A stretch of 8,101 nt of DNA from Actinomycetota bacterium (GCA_030017355.1 JASEIR010000115.1:1-8101); one strand, 5' to 3'; positions 1 through 6,274 are shown, counted from the first letter of the stretch. The notes: generated by a model from the letters alone, not told the origin. Numbers and translations: made by a program.

Positions 1-325
1 GTATTTGGCTGTTCCCCTCCCTTGAGGGGAGGGGCTAGACCCTCTATATTCCCCCCTCCCCCTCCCTCAAGGGGGAGGGGACTTTTGCTGGTCACCAGTC
101 TGTTCTTGTGCCGGTCTCCCATCTGTTTTTAGCGGTGGTCGGCGGTCTGCGGTCGACGGTCAGGCTCCGAAGGAGCCTATAGCAGCGGTCAGCGGTCGTT
201 TTTACCCTGATCCCTGGCCTCCGGCCTCCCACCTGCTTTGTTGCCCACCTCCGGTCCCTAGACCCTTGTCCAATCTGAATCGTGCCGGCGGAATCGGTGC
301 CATTCTTGAAAGATTGAAAAACCAA
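1..325. repeat. Repeat island, no gene (left edge)
   Basis: No credible gene is present. The stretch is made of short words that recur elsewhere in the window. Positions 14-34 form a hairpin, CCCCTCCC-TTGA-GGGGAGGG, and a related C-run/G-run palindrome follows at about 51-80. Positions 157-189 are an exact 33-bp copy of 3429-3461, with the hairpin AGGCTCC-GAA-GGAGCCT at 162-178. The GGTC/GCGGTC-rich text at 130-200 recurs at 3405-3475. Positions 294-320 resemble the element at 6200-6230. The open frames here simply read through these repeats and lack convincing ribosome binding sites, so I do not call them genes. Confidence 0.8.
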
Positions 326-330
326 GGCAA

Positions 331-348
331 TACCCCCTACCCCCTATA
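331..348. promoter_or_regulatory. C-tract direct repeat, possible CsoR-type half-sites
   Basis: Two adjacent copies of TACCCCCTA (starting at 331 and 338, sharing TA) lie about 75 bp upstream of the csoR -35 box. Known CsoR operators are pseudo-palindromes of the form TACCCC...GGGGTA. Here the two C-tracts are in direct rather than inverted orientation. A G-tract half-site, ATAGGGGTATAT, lies at 452-463, just after the -10 box. The resemblance is visible, but binding is a guess. Confidence 0.3.
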
Positions 349-422
349 GCTTATTATAAATTATCAGCCTGAATTAGCAAAACTATTGGTCAAATGAGCA
401 GCTCATCTTTTATATGCGAAGA

Positions 423-463
423 TTGACAAAAGATCTAGCGTGCATAATATAATAGGGGTATAT
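423..463 (+). promoter_or_regulatory. Promoter of the csoR-like gene with possible operator half-site
   Basis: A perfect -35 box TTGACA lies at 423-428 and a perfect -10 box TATAAT at 448-453. The spacer is 19 bp, longer than the usual 17. A weaker alternative -10, CATAAT at 443-448, would give 14 bp. ATAGGGGTATAT (452-463) overlaps the end of the -10 box and the expected transcription start, where autoregulation by a CsoR protein would be effective. A short palindrome, ATGAGC-A-GCTCAT, at 394-406 lies just upstream and is unexplained. Confidence 0.6.
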
Positions 464-477
464 AGAGGTGAGTACCA

Positions 478-753
478 ATGGCTTCATATTCAGATGACAA
501 GGAAAAGCTTTTATCAAGATTAAAGCGCATTGAAGGCCAAGTTCGTGGAATTCAGCGGATGATAAAAGATGATAAGCAATGTACCGACATCTTAACTCAA
601 ATATCATCAGTTATTGGAGCAACTCAAAAAGTAGGCTACATCATCCTTAACGACCACGTAAAAGGCTGTATTAAAAACTCGCTTGCCCTAGGTGACGATG
701 GCACTGCTGTTCAGGAGCTTTTAGATGTAATCCAGCGCTTTGCAAAATCTTAA
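478..753 (+). CDS. csoR: CsoR-family metal-sensing transcriptional repressor
   Basis: A 91-residue all-helical DUF156/CsoR-RcnR-FrmR family repressor, full length for the family. The opening LLSRLKRIEGQVRGIQRMI (11-29) is the family hallmark. The metal-site fingerprint Cys35, His60 and Cys64 (in the NDHVKGC segment) matches the Cu(I) ligands of Mycobacterium CsoR, and Glu80 matches its conserved glutamate. The third ligand Cys64 argues against FrmR (lacks it) and RcnR (His), and His60 argues against the persulfide sensor CstR. The start is supported by GAGGTG at 465-470, seven bases before ATG. Members of this family bind DNA in the apo form and release it on Cu(I) binding. No copper ATPase or chaperone lies beside it. 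It converges with the ABC ATPase gene with only 12 bp between stops, so it is not co-transcribed with the minus-strand block. Family assignment is firm; the copper assignment rests on the ligands. Confidence 0.9.
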   Translation: MASYSDDKEKLLSRLKRIEGQVRGIQRMIKDDKQCTDILTQISSVIGATQKVGYIILNDHVKGCIKNSLALGDDGTAVQELLDVIQRFAKS

Positions 754-781
754 AGTTCTACCAACTTAAAATGCTAGAACT
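754..781. terminator. Weak hairpin between convergent genes
   Basis: AGTTCTA (754-760) and TAGAACT (775-781) form a 7-bp stem with a 14-nt loop, overlapping the last codons of the ABC ATPase gene. On the minus strand it is followed by a T-rich stretch (TTAAGATTTT). The stem is AT-rich and there is no long T-run on either strand, so it is at best a weak terminator. No better candidate lies between the two genes. Confidence 0.3.
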
Positions 782-1467
782 ATTTGTCCCTTAACTTTCT
801 CGTTCGCAACCATCTTGCCATCTTTTAGTTGAATAAGGCGATCGGCATCCTTTACTGAATCTGGATTGTGTGTGACCATGATTATAGTCTGACCCTCGTC
901 ATGCAGCTGCTTGAAAACACTTAAAACCTCCTCGCCGGTCTTGCTGTCAAGGCTTCCAATTGGCTCATCAGCAAGAATTATTGGTGGGCTGTTAACTATT
1001 GCCCGAGCAATAGCAACCCTGCTTTGCTCACCGCCAGAAAGCTCAGATGGAAGTCTGTTTAACTTGCTGCCAAGCCCCAGCCTTTCAAGTGTGCTCGCAG
1101 CCAGCTCTTTTTTATCCTTCCGACTTGTAACAACTAGGGGAAGCATAACATTCTCAAGTGCAGTAAGATAAGGTATTAGCTGAAGCTGCTGAAAAACAAA
1201 CCCTAGATACTCGCGCCTGAAATCTGCTCGTTTTTCTTGGGAGAGCGAATAAACATCGATGTCATCGATGACTAACTTCCCTGAACTTGGTGGGTTCATA
1301 GCACCAAGAATTGTAAGAAGGGTGCTTTTGCCACTGCCAGACGGGCCCATAACTGCGACATATTCGCCCCGGTTCACTTTAAAGCTCACGCCATCCAGCG
1401 CGTGAACTCTAGTTGTTTCATCGGCTCCAAAATATTTAACCAAGCCATCGGCTAAAACTAAAGACAT
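766..1467 (-). CDS. ABC transporter ATP-binding protein, MacB/LolD type
   Basis: A 233-residue ATPase, the usual length for the MacB/LolD subfamily, which drives FtsX-like permeases by mechanotransmission rather than classical substrate channelling. Visible motifs: Walker A GPSGSGKST (41-49), Q-loop glutamine near 93 in FVFQQ, signature LSGGE (143-147), Walker B IILADEP (163-169), D-loop SLDS (172-175) and H-loop His200 in VTHNP. All catalytic residues are intact. The usual DEPTGNLD reads DEPIGSLD, a mild deviation. The start is fixed by AGGAGG six bases upstream of the ATG (minus strand), the last of a series of repeated Shine-Dalgarno units at 1473-1552. It is the last gene of the minus-strand block, 115 bp after one permease gene, and is the only ATPase here, so it most likely serves both permeases. 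It acts on the cytoplasmic face of the membrane. Confidence 0.93.
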   Translation of the reverse strand: MSLVLADGLVKYFGADETTRVHALDGVSFKVNRGEYVAVMGPSGSGKSTLLTILGAMNPPSSGKLVIDDIDVYSLSQEKRADFRREYLGFVFQQLQLIPYLTALENVMLPLVVTSRKDKKELAASTLERLGLGSKLNRLPSELSGGEQSRVAIARAIVNSPPIILADEPIGSLDSKTGEEVLSVFKQLHDEGQTIIMVTHNPDSVKDADRLIQLKDGKMVANEKVKGQIVLAF

Positions 1468-1472
1468 AGTCT

Positions 1473-1552
1473 ACCTCCTAGTATAATCTCCTCCTAGTAT
1501 AATCTCCTCCTAGTATAATCTCCTCCTGGTATAATCTTCGACCGGTATAATC
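1473..1552 (-). repeat. Five tandem 16-bp units containing Shine-Dalgarno sequences
   Basis: Units start at 1473, 1489, 1505, 1521 and 1537, with the word GTATAATC recurring exactly every 16 bp (g at 1481, 1497, 1513, 1529, 1545). Read on the minus strand the unit is GATTATACTAGGAGGA, so four units carry AGGAGG and each carries a TATAC(T/C) word. The unit nearest the ATPase start supplies its ribosome binding site. The units most distant from the gene are the most diverged (CGAAGATTATACCGGT), and the three nearest are almost identical, which suggests recent expansion toward the gene. An effect on translation or copy-number variability is inference. Confidence 0.85.
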
Positions 1553-1582
1553 TTCGCCTCATAGGGTCCCCAAATAGGATGC

Positions 1583-2749
1583 CTAAAGGCTTTTTAAAGC
1601 ATCGGCTGGGTCCATACTTGCTGCCTTCTTTGCAGGCAGCAGACTTGAAATTAAACCAACCAAAACCGACATGCCAACAGATAAAGCAAGGACAAATATG
1701 TTAGGCTTAACGACGAGATTTACCTTTTTAAATAAAATAGGCACAGTATAGATTAGGCCAAAACCGCTTGCATACCCAGCTATTCCGCCAATCAAACTTA
1801 AGATAAGCGCCTCAATTAAGATAATCTTAAAAATTGTTGACTGCCTATAACCAATCGCCCTAAAAATCCCAATTTCGCGCTTTCGGTCAATTACAGCTAG
1901 ACTCATGGTTGTCAAAACTACAAATCCACTTATTATAATCACAATAGCGCTTACAGTCAGACCAAATCTGATAAGCGAGCTCATTGCCTTTTCCTTAAAC
2001 TTGACAGCTTGCTTAATGGAAGACACAGATGCTTGCGGAAGTGCTTTTTCTAAAGCCTTTACCACCAAATCGGTATCACCGCTGTCTCTTGCCGTTACTT
2101 CAATTAAGCTCAGCTCTTTTCCACGCCCATAGAGAGATTGCACCTGCTTAAGGTCGCAAAAGATAAGGTTATCATCCTGACTTCCGGCGCTTTGCAAAAC
2201 TCCTGAAACTGCGAACTTTTGCCCATTAAGCTCAACGAAATCTCCAGCATTTAACTTAAGTTTCTTTGCCGCATCGGCACCTACAATGACCTCTTTTGGG
2301 CTGGAAGGCTTTTTGCCGCTGGCAAGGCGCCACCACTTTTTAACTGAAAACTCCTGCTTAAAGTCAGTCCCTATTAAAAGGGCCTGCTCGCCTTTTATAT
2401 CAGCTGGTTGCAGCAGCTTTGGCGATATTGCCATTATTTTGCTGGCAATTTGCAGACTCCTTATTTTCTCTAAATCATCCATACTAAGCGATTTAACCTC
2501 GTATGCATCAACCCCTGATATGGACATCCCCCCATAGTTAAGCGATAGATTTGAGGATGCTGGATAGATAACAATATTAAACCCATATGTGCTTAGCTGC
2601 TGGTCGATGTTTTTTTGAAAAGCAAGCATGACGGTTATGATTGAAACCAGGGTTGCGATTCCAACCGCAAGCCCAATGATAATTAGAGCCATCTTGCCTT
2701 TTCTTCTTATGATGTTTTTCATTGCTATATCACGTAAGCGCATATTCAT
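1583..2749 (-). CDS. MacB/FtsX-type ABC transporter permease (first of two paralogues)
   Basis: A 388-residue permease with the four-helix MacB/FtsX layout. A first membrane helix lies at about 20-42, a large extracytoplasmic MacB-PCD domain at about 43-260, and helices at about 262-284, 309-333 and 350-372. The conserved FtsX segment REIGIFRAIGYR (291-302) and the C-terminal LPAKKAASMDPADAL motif (371-385) are clear. It aligns along its whole length with the permease at 3529-4689 (for example EFSVKKWW against EFTLKKWW, and SLIEV), so the two probably form a heterodimer. Two starts are possible: ATG at 2749 (GAGGA six bases upstream) or ATG at 2743 (GAGG six bases upstream). The second gives an MRLRDI start that matches MKLRHI of the paralogue and I slightly prefer it. 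A 779-bp gap rich in repeats separates it from the upstream permease. Transported substrate is not shown; related permeases accompany FtrD-like proteins in iron uptake loci. Confidence 0.9.
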   Translation of the reverse strand: MNMRLRDIAMKNIIRRKGKMALIIIGLAVGIATLVSIITVMLAFQKNIDQQLSTYGFNIVIYPASSNLSLNYGGMSISGVDAYEVKSLSMDDLEKIRSLQIASKIMAISPKLLQPADIKGEQALLIGTDFKQEFSVKKWWRLASGKKPSSPKEVIVGADAAKKLKLNAGDFVELNGQKFAVSGVLQSAGSQDDNLIFCDLKQVQSLYGRGKELSLIEVTARDSGDTDLVVKALEKALPQASVSSIKQAVKFKEKAMSSLIRFGLTVSAIVIIISGFVVLTTMSLAVIDRKREIGIFRAIGYRQSTIFKIILIEALILSLIGGIAGYASGFGLIYTVPILFKKVNLVVKPNIFVLALSVGMSVLVGLISSLLPAKKAASMDPADALKSL

Positions 2750-2815
2750 CCTCGTTCCTCATTGCTAAATTTCCGTTTCACTTTTAGGCTTAAAGCTTTA
2801 AGAATGACATTTCTT

Positions 2816-3480
2816 TTACCTATCTCCGGTCCGCTCTTTAGCCTGTCTCCGGTCCCTGGACTCTGGACCCTGGACCCTATCTTTTGCCGGTCTATGGTCT
2901 CCGGTCCGCTTTTTGCCGTCCCTGTCCCTGCAGGGCTCCTCGCAATGACAGGTTCTCTTTTGCCGGTCCCTCGTCTCCTGTCCATTTTTCACCCCCACCC
3001 TGTCCCTCCCCCCTCAAGGGGGAGGGTATTTGGTTTAGCTTCTCCTCAAGGGGGAGGGTTTTTCACCCCGTCTTCCGTCTCCGGTCTCCTGTCTGCCTTT
3101 AGGCCCTCTATATTTCCCCTCCCTTGAGGGGAGGCTAGACTCTCTATATTTCCCCTCCCTTGAGGGGAGGGGCTAACCCCTCTATAGTTCCCCTCCCTTG
3201 AGGGGAGGGGCTAGGGGAGGGTGATACCCACTTTCTAGACCCAGGTCTAGACCCTGGACCCTATCTTTTGCCGGTCTCCCCTCCATTTCTCACCCCCACC
3301 CTTACCCCCCCCTCAAGGGGGAGGGGATTTTTGCCGGTCTCCCGTTCTTGTCCCCCGTCTGCTCTTTAGTCTGTCACCCGCCTCCGGTCCCCGATCCTTT
3401 ATAGCGGCGGTCTGCGGTCGGCGGTCTGCGGTCAGGCTCCGAAGGAGCCTATAGCAGCGGTTGGCTGTCGGCAGTCGTTA
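2816..3480. repeat. Repeat island between the two permease genes
   Basis: The gap between genes (2750-3528) holds no credible gene. It contains C-run/G-run palindromes (about 3007-3027, 3042-3060, 3116-3135, 3152-3172, 3190-3210, 3305-3324), many CCGGTCTCC/CCGGTCC words, and an exact 28-bp direct repeat (2866-2893 and 3250-3277). It also holds a 33-bp segment at 3429-3461 that is identical to 157-189 and includes the hairpin AGGCTCC-GAA-GGAGCCT at 3434-3450. CTCCTCGCAATGACAGG at 2937-2953 matches the end of the hairpin at 8002-8038. A perfect palindrome, CTTAAAGCTTTAAG, lies at 2789-2802. Open frames here are translations of repeats. No transposase or integrase is seen, so any mobility would need to be in trans. 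Confidence 0.8.
3107..3221. repeat. Three tandem ~37-bp units with C/G palindromes, ending in a G-quadruplex motif
   Basis: Units begin with CTCTATA at about 3107, 3142 and 3180. Each contains the hairpin CCCCTCCC-TTGA-GGGGAGG followed by CTA. There are no variable spacers, so this is a simple tandem array and not CRISPR. The last unit ends in four G-runs, GGGG-A-GGGG-CTA-GGGG-A-GGG (3202-3221), a textbook intramolecular G-quadruplex pattern with loops of 1, 3 and 1. The same pattern occurs at 8058-8077. A single unit of the same kind lies at 14-51. Confidence 0.75.
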
Positions 3481-3528
3481 TGCGCGGGCCAACAGTGTAA
3501 GTTTAATAAGTAAACAACGTCCCTTTAG

Positions 3529-4689
3529 CTAGACTGCATTAATTGCCTCTGACGGATTAAGGCGCGCGGCAAATATAGCCGGGTAAAGACTTGCCGTAAG
3601 GGAGGTGGCCAACGCTCCGCCAACCGTAACAGCAGCAAAAACTGGATCGAACTTGATGCCAACGTCGATGCCGGCCGCCGCGAGCGCAATTGCATTCGAG
3701 CCAAAAAACCCAATCAAATACCCCGCCAAGCCGCTAAACAAGCCAGCTGCCCCCACTTCAAGTAATATCACATATAGGATATGGGTCTGGCGGTAGCCGA
3801 TAGCACGCAGGATACCTATCTCGCGGCGCCGCTCCCTTACTGTGCTAAGAACATTTGCAAAAACAATAAGCGAAGCAACAACGGCCATCATTACAGAAAG
3901 TATGATTGAAAACATCGTAAACTGACTGACTACTGCATCTCGTGCCTCGGCTGCTTGCCTTACAGCAGAGACTTTGCCAGTTGGTATCTTCTCACTAATC
4001 TGCTCAGCTATATCGGTGATAGGACAATCTTTACACCAAGCAGACACCTCAATTAGGCTTATTTCTCCTGGCTTGCCCATAATTTTCTGTGCTTGATTAA
4101 GGTCAATATAAACAAGCTCATCTTCCTGCGCGCCAACCTGATTTAAAATTCCAACCACTTTAAATTGATTTCCTTTAATATCAATATAATCGCCAATTTT
4201 AAGACCAAAATGGCGGGCAATTTTTCCTCCTAGCAGCGCATCTTTTGACCCCGTAGGCTGAACGCCCGACCGAAGCTCCCACCATTTTTTAAGAGTAAAT
4301 TCATCTCTGAAGCGAATGCCAGCAATTATGACTTTTTGCCCTTTTAAAGAGGCAATGCCCAAAAGCTTTGGCGCAACTACCTTTATATTGGCACTATTTT
4401 TAATGGTGCGAATCTTTGCTGCATCTTGCAGGTCAAGAGATGATGACCCATACTGAAGTCCGCCAACTGTAATGCCAGCATATGAAAGGGAAAGGCTTTT
4501 AGACTTTGGCACAACAACTAGGTTTGCCCCATACTCGTCGATTTTATTCTGTAGGTCAGCATCCATAGCCCTGGAAATGCTATATAAGCTAACCACCACC
4601 GCTACGCCGACCGTTAAAGAAACGATCAGTAAAGCGATTTTTAGCGGATGCTCTTTTATGTTTTTAAATGTTATATGCCTTAGCTTCAT
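3529..4689 (-). CDS. MacB/FtsX-type ABC transporter permease (second paralogue, with CxxC)
   Basis: A 386-residue permease with a helix at about 17-39, an extracytoplasmic MacB-PCD domain (about 40-255), and helices at about 257-282, 303-328 and 349-371. The FtsX segment REIGILRAIGYR (289-300) and the final LYPAIFAARLNPSEAI segment (368-383) are diagnostic. It is a clear paralogue of the permease at 1583-2749 and the likely heterodimer partner. Unlike that one it carries a CxxC pair, Cys219 and Cys222 (AWCKDCP), in the external domain, which could bind metal or form a disulfide. The start is the ATG at 4687-4689, preceded by AGGGG only three bases upstream, a short spacing. The 12-mer ATAGGGGTATAT that spans the start codon also occurs in the csoR leader. 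It is separated by 151 bp from the Cys-rich gene upstream. Substrate is unknown; metal or a redox-related compound is inferred from neighbours. Confidence 0.9.
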   Translation of the reverse strand: MKLRHITFKNIKEHPLKIALLIVSLTVGVAVVVSLYSISRAMDADLQNKIDEYGANLVVVPKSKSLSLSYAGITVGGLQYGSSSLDLQDAAKIRTIKNSANIKVVAPKLLGIASLKGQKVIIAGIRFRDEFTLKKWWELRSGVQPTGSKDALLGGKIARHFGLKIGDYIDIKGNQFKVVGILNQVGAQEDELVYIDLNQAQKIMGKPGEISLIEVSAWCKDCPITDIAEQISEKIPTGKVSAVRQAAEARDAVVSQFTMFSIILSVMMAVVASLIVFANVLSTVRERRREIGILRAIGYRQTHILYVILLEVGAAGLFSGLAGYLIGFFGSNAIALAAAGIDVGIKFDPVFAAVTVGGALATSLTASLYPAIFAARLNPSEAINAV

Positions 4690-4719
4690 ATACCCCTATA
4701 TCGCCCACTTACTTTTAAG

Positions 4720-4780
4720 GTAGTTGCCCGATTCATCGGGCCAACGACTGCCAAACTGTAGTTGCCCGATTCATCAGGCC
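4720..4780. repeat. Two direct copies of a 23-bp palindromic element
   Basis: GTAGTTGCCCGATTCATC(G/A)GGCC occurs at 4720-4742 and 4758-4780, 38 bp apart, with a single difference. The first copy folds into a perfect 7-bp stem, GCCCGAT-TC-ATCGGGC (4726-4741). A more diverged copy lies in the opposite orientation at 6275-6297. These look like small dispersed palindromic repeats of the REP/MITE kind. There is no adjacent T-run, so they are not convincing terminators, although they could shape the mRNA between the Cys-rich gene and the permease. Confidence 0.75.
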
Positions 4781-4840
4781 CTCAGGCTAAAGACCAGACA
4801 ATATCGCACAGCAGATATCACAACTGCATGATAAAGTCCT

Positions 4841-5356
4841 TTACGGCACTGCCTCGCTTAATCGGCCGTTTCTGTACTGCAGAACTTTCACTACCTGGCC
4901 GCCTTTCTTGATATTGATTTCCTGATGACACCCAAGATCAATAACTTCAGCTGTCACGCTTGAGTCGCCATAATTCTTTGCATACCAATTAATTGCAAGC
5001 TTTTGTAGCTCTTCCGTGCTAAGCTTGCTTGACTTGCTGGAGCTCCCAGCGGTCTGGCCGCCCGCCCCATTTAAACAACAACTGCCAGACCCGTCACCAC
5101 AGCCGCCTCCAGTAGGTAGATTAAAACTGCCGGCAACCTGCTGATATGGCAAGTAATAGCCATCCTGATACGCCGCAGCACTTCTTGCAGTTACAACCGT
5201 CCTCATAACAGTGTTAAGGATTAAGAACAGAGCAAGAAGTAAGATCCAAATGGCTATATATTTTATTATTTGCTGCCTTCTATCGACTGCAGTTGTGCCA
5301 TCTACAGTGCCATCTACAGTATCGTCTAAAGGTTCGTCATGCTTGTTGTTTTCCAT
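4841..5356 (-). CDS. Unrecognised membrane-anchored Cys-rich protein
   Basis: I do not recognise a family for this 171-residue protein. An acidic N-terminus (1-25, with a DGTVDGT internal repeat encoded by a 12-bp tandem duplication) is followed by one membrane helix (about 31-51). A Gly/Ser-rich linker with the cluster GGGCGDGSGSCC (Cys86, Cys93, Cys94) comes next. The C-terminal domain (about 112-170) is predicted alpha then beta, with Cys143-His144 in DLGCHQEI. An outward-facing C-terminus is likely from charge around the helix (DRRQQIIK inside). The start is certain: AAGGAGG at 5363-5369 lies six bases upstream. It sits 64 bp after the FtrD-like gene and before the permeases, so it is probably co-transcribed and an accessory of the transport module. 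Metal binding or thiol exchange by the four cysteines is plausible but inferred. Confidence 0.85.
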   Translation of the reverse strand: MENNKHDEPLDDTVDGTVDGTTAVDRRQQIIKYIAIWILLLALFLILNTVMRTVVTARSAAAYQDGYYLPYQQVAGSFNLPTGGGCGDGSGSCCLNGAGGQTAGSSSKSSKLSTEELQKLAINWYAKNYGDSSVTAEVIDLGCHQEINIKKGGQVVKVLQYRNGRLSEAVP

Positions 5357-5420
5357 TGAAATCCTCCTTATCCTTAAGAGAACTTACAAATTTATTTCTT
5401 AGCCAAAATCTGCTACCCAT

Positions 5421-6080
5421 TCATTCGCCAACTGGCCGATCGATTGGCTGAGGCGCCCATTTTGCCATATCGCTCTCAGCTATTTCAATCTTGTCCCCAA
5501 CCAGTTTATGTGCTATTTCATCGGCTGGATAAAGCCTGCAAGCACCTGATATTCCAGCCTGCGTCTCGGGGTCTCTTTTTGTGTCGCATGATTTGCAGGT
5601 CAGAGCGCCATCAACATCAAAGTAATGGTATTTGCTTTGACACGGCGGGCACATGCTAACACCTGTAAAAAGCTTTCCAGACGGCTTTATATAGGCCATC
5701 ATCGAGATAACCTGCCCATCACTAGGCCTTTTGTACTCAAAGTAAACTAGTCTTTTTGAAATCACATCACCCGCGTTTATTAAAATCTTACCGCCCTTAA
5801 TCTCAGGCTCTATGGTTGTCATCTCAATCCTTGTGTCATATTTTATCGGCTCTGTTAATTTAGCAGGCTCATAGCCCTGCGGAAGGAACCTGCCTATATA
5901 TTTGGCTTCTCGCGGATCTATTTGAGCTGTTTTTGCTGAATTACTTGCCCCAAGGTACACAACAATGGCTGCAACAACAAGAACTATAGCTACTCCCGCA
6001 TATATATGGATTGATCGGTTGCTTTTCTTTGCATTTACAAACTGCTCCCTCTTACTTATAAGATGGGAATCGTCTTTCAT
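5421..6080 (-). CDS. FtrD-like (DUF2318) membrane-anchored Cys-rich protein
   Basis: A 219-residue protein with one N-terminal membrane helix (about 24-44) and an extracytoplasmic domain. The C-terminal part carries CPPC (Cys144, Cys147), His152 in KYHYFD, CKSC (Cys162, Cys165) and Cys181 in GACRLYP. This is the arrangement I associate with the FtrD-like/DUF2318 family, described as an Fe-S or metal-binding protein. Such proteins travel with P19 and FTR1 iron permeases or, as here, with two MacB-like permeases and an ATPase. Many relatives have several N-terminal membrane helices; this one has a single anchor, so it is a short form. The ribosome site AAGGAG (about 6093-6098) lies roughly 12 bases before the ATG, a little far. 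It is the first gene after the palindromic operator at 6111-6145, so probably heads the transport operon. A role in electron delivery or metal reduction outside the membrane is inferred from the family. Confidence 0.8.
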   Translation of the reverse strand: MKDDSHLISKREQFVNAKKSNRSIHIYAGVAIVLVVAAIVVYLGASNSAKTAQIDPREAKYIGRFLPQGYEPAKLTEPIKYDTRIEMTTIEPEIKGGKILINAGDVISKRLVYFEYKRPSDGQVISMMAYIKPSGKLFTGVSMCPPCQSKYHYFDVDGALTCKSCDTKRDPETQAGISGACRLYPADEIAHKLVGDKIEIAESDMAKWAPQPIDRPVGE

Positions 6081-6110
6081 TCTAATTTCACTCTCCTTTC
6101 AGAATCTTCG

Positions 6111-6145
6111 GAACTAAATTACTACGCTGCGTAGTAATTTAGTTC
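6111..6145 (-). promoter_or_regulatory. Perfect 35-bp palindrome: BlaI-type operator and promoter of the FtrD-like operon
   Basis: Arms of 17 bp (6111-6127 and 6129-6145) are perfectly complementary around a single central base. The core TACTA-N7-TAGTA (6120-6136) has the same half-sites and spacing as the site in front of the blaI-type gene (7756-7772), and resembles MecI/BlaI operators built on TACTAC/GTAGTA. Minus-strand promoter candidates overlap it: TTGAAC (6142-6147) with TAGTAA (6119-6124), spacer 17, or TTGAGA (6158-6163) with TAAATT (6136-6141), spacer 16. Both -10 boxes are weak. On the minus strand no T-run follows the palindrome, which argues against a terminator for the M56 gene. 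Confidence 0.7.
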
Positions 6146-6171
6146 AAAAAAATTTTGTCTCAAACGTCTTC

Positions 6172-6232
6172 GGTACCGGTGGTGCCGGTGCCGTTCTTGG
6201 GTGCCGGTGCCGTTCTTGAAAGATTGAAAGAT
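6172..6232. repeat. Tandem 19-bp repeat and dispersed GTGCCG/GATTGAAAG element
   Basis: GGTGCCGGTGCCGTTCTTG is repeated exactly at 6181-6199 and 6200-6218, then runs into AAAGATTGAAAGATTT. The same element occurs inverted at about 7922-7950 and, diverged, at 294-320. It lies between the M56 gene and the promoter of the FtrD-like operon. No coding potential or known regulatory role is visible. Confidence 0.7.
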
Positions 6233-6274
6233 TTAAAGTAAACCGCAAACAGTAAATCGGGCAACCTTTTATTT

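Noticed and set aside
92..325. Minus-strand open frame of 77 codons at the left edge
   Set aside because: It is the translation of GGTC/GCGGTC repeats also found at 3405-3475; its protein text (DRRWATKQVGGRRPG type) has no domain character.
1581..1595. Terminator-like GCC-TAAA-GGC plus TTTTT after the permease gene
   Set aside because: The T-run is on the plus strand, opposite to transcription of the surrounding genes, and the stem is only three base pairs; it overlaps the end of the coding region.
2746..3127. Several overlapping open frames of 60-121 codons on both strands in the permease gap
   Set aside because: They read through CCGGTCTCC-type repeats and palindromes, have biased repetitive composition, lack ribosome sites and match no family.
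3107..3221. Possible CRISPR array
   Set aside because: Units of about 37 bp follow each other without unique spacers, and no cas gene is near.
6111..6145. Rho-independent terminator for the M56 gene
   Set aside because: The stem is perfect, but on the minus strand it is followed by CGAAGATTCTG, not a T-run. The A/T-run lies upstream of it. The BlaI-type core makes an operator the better reading.
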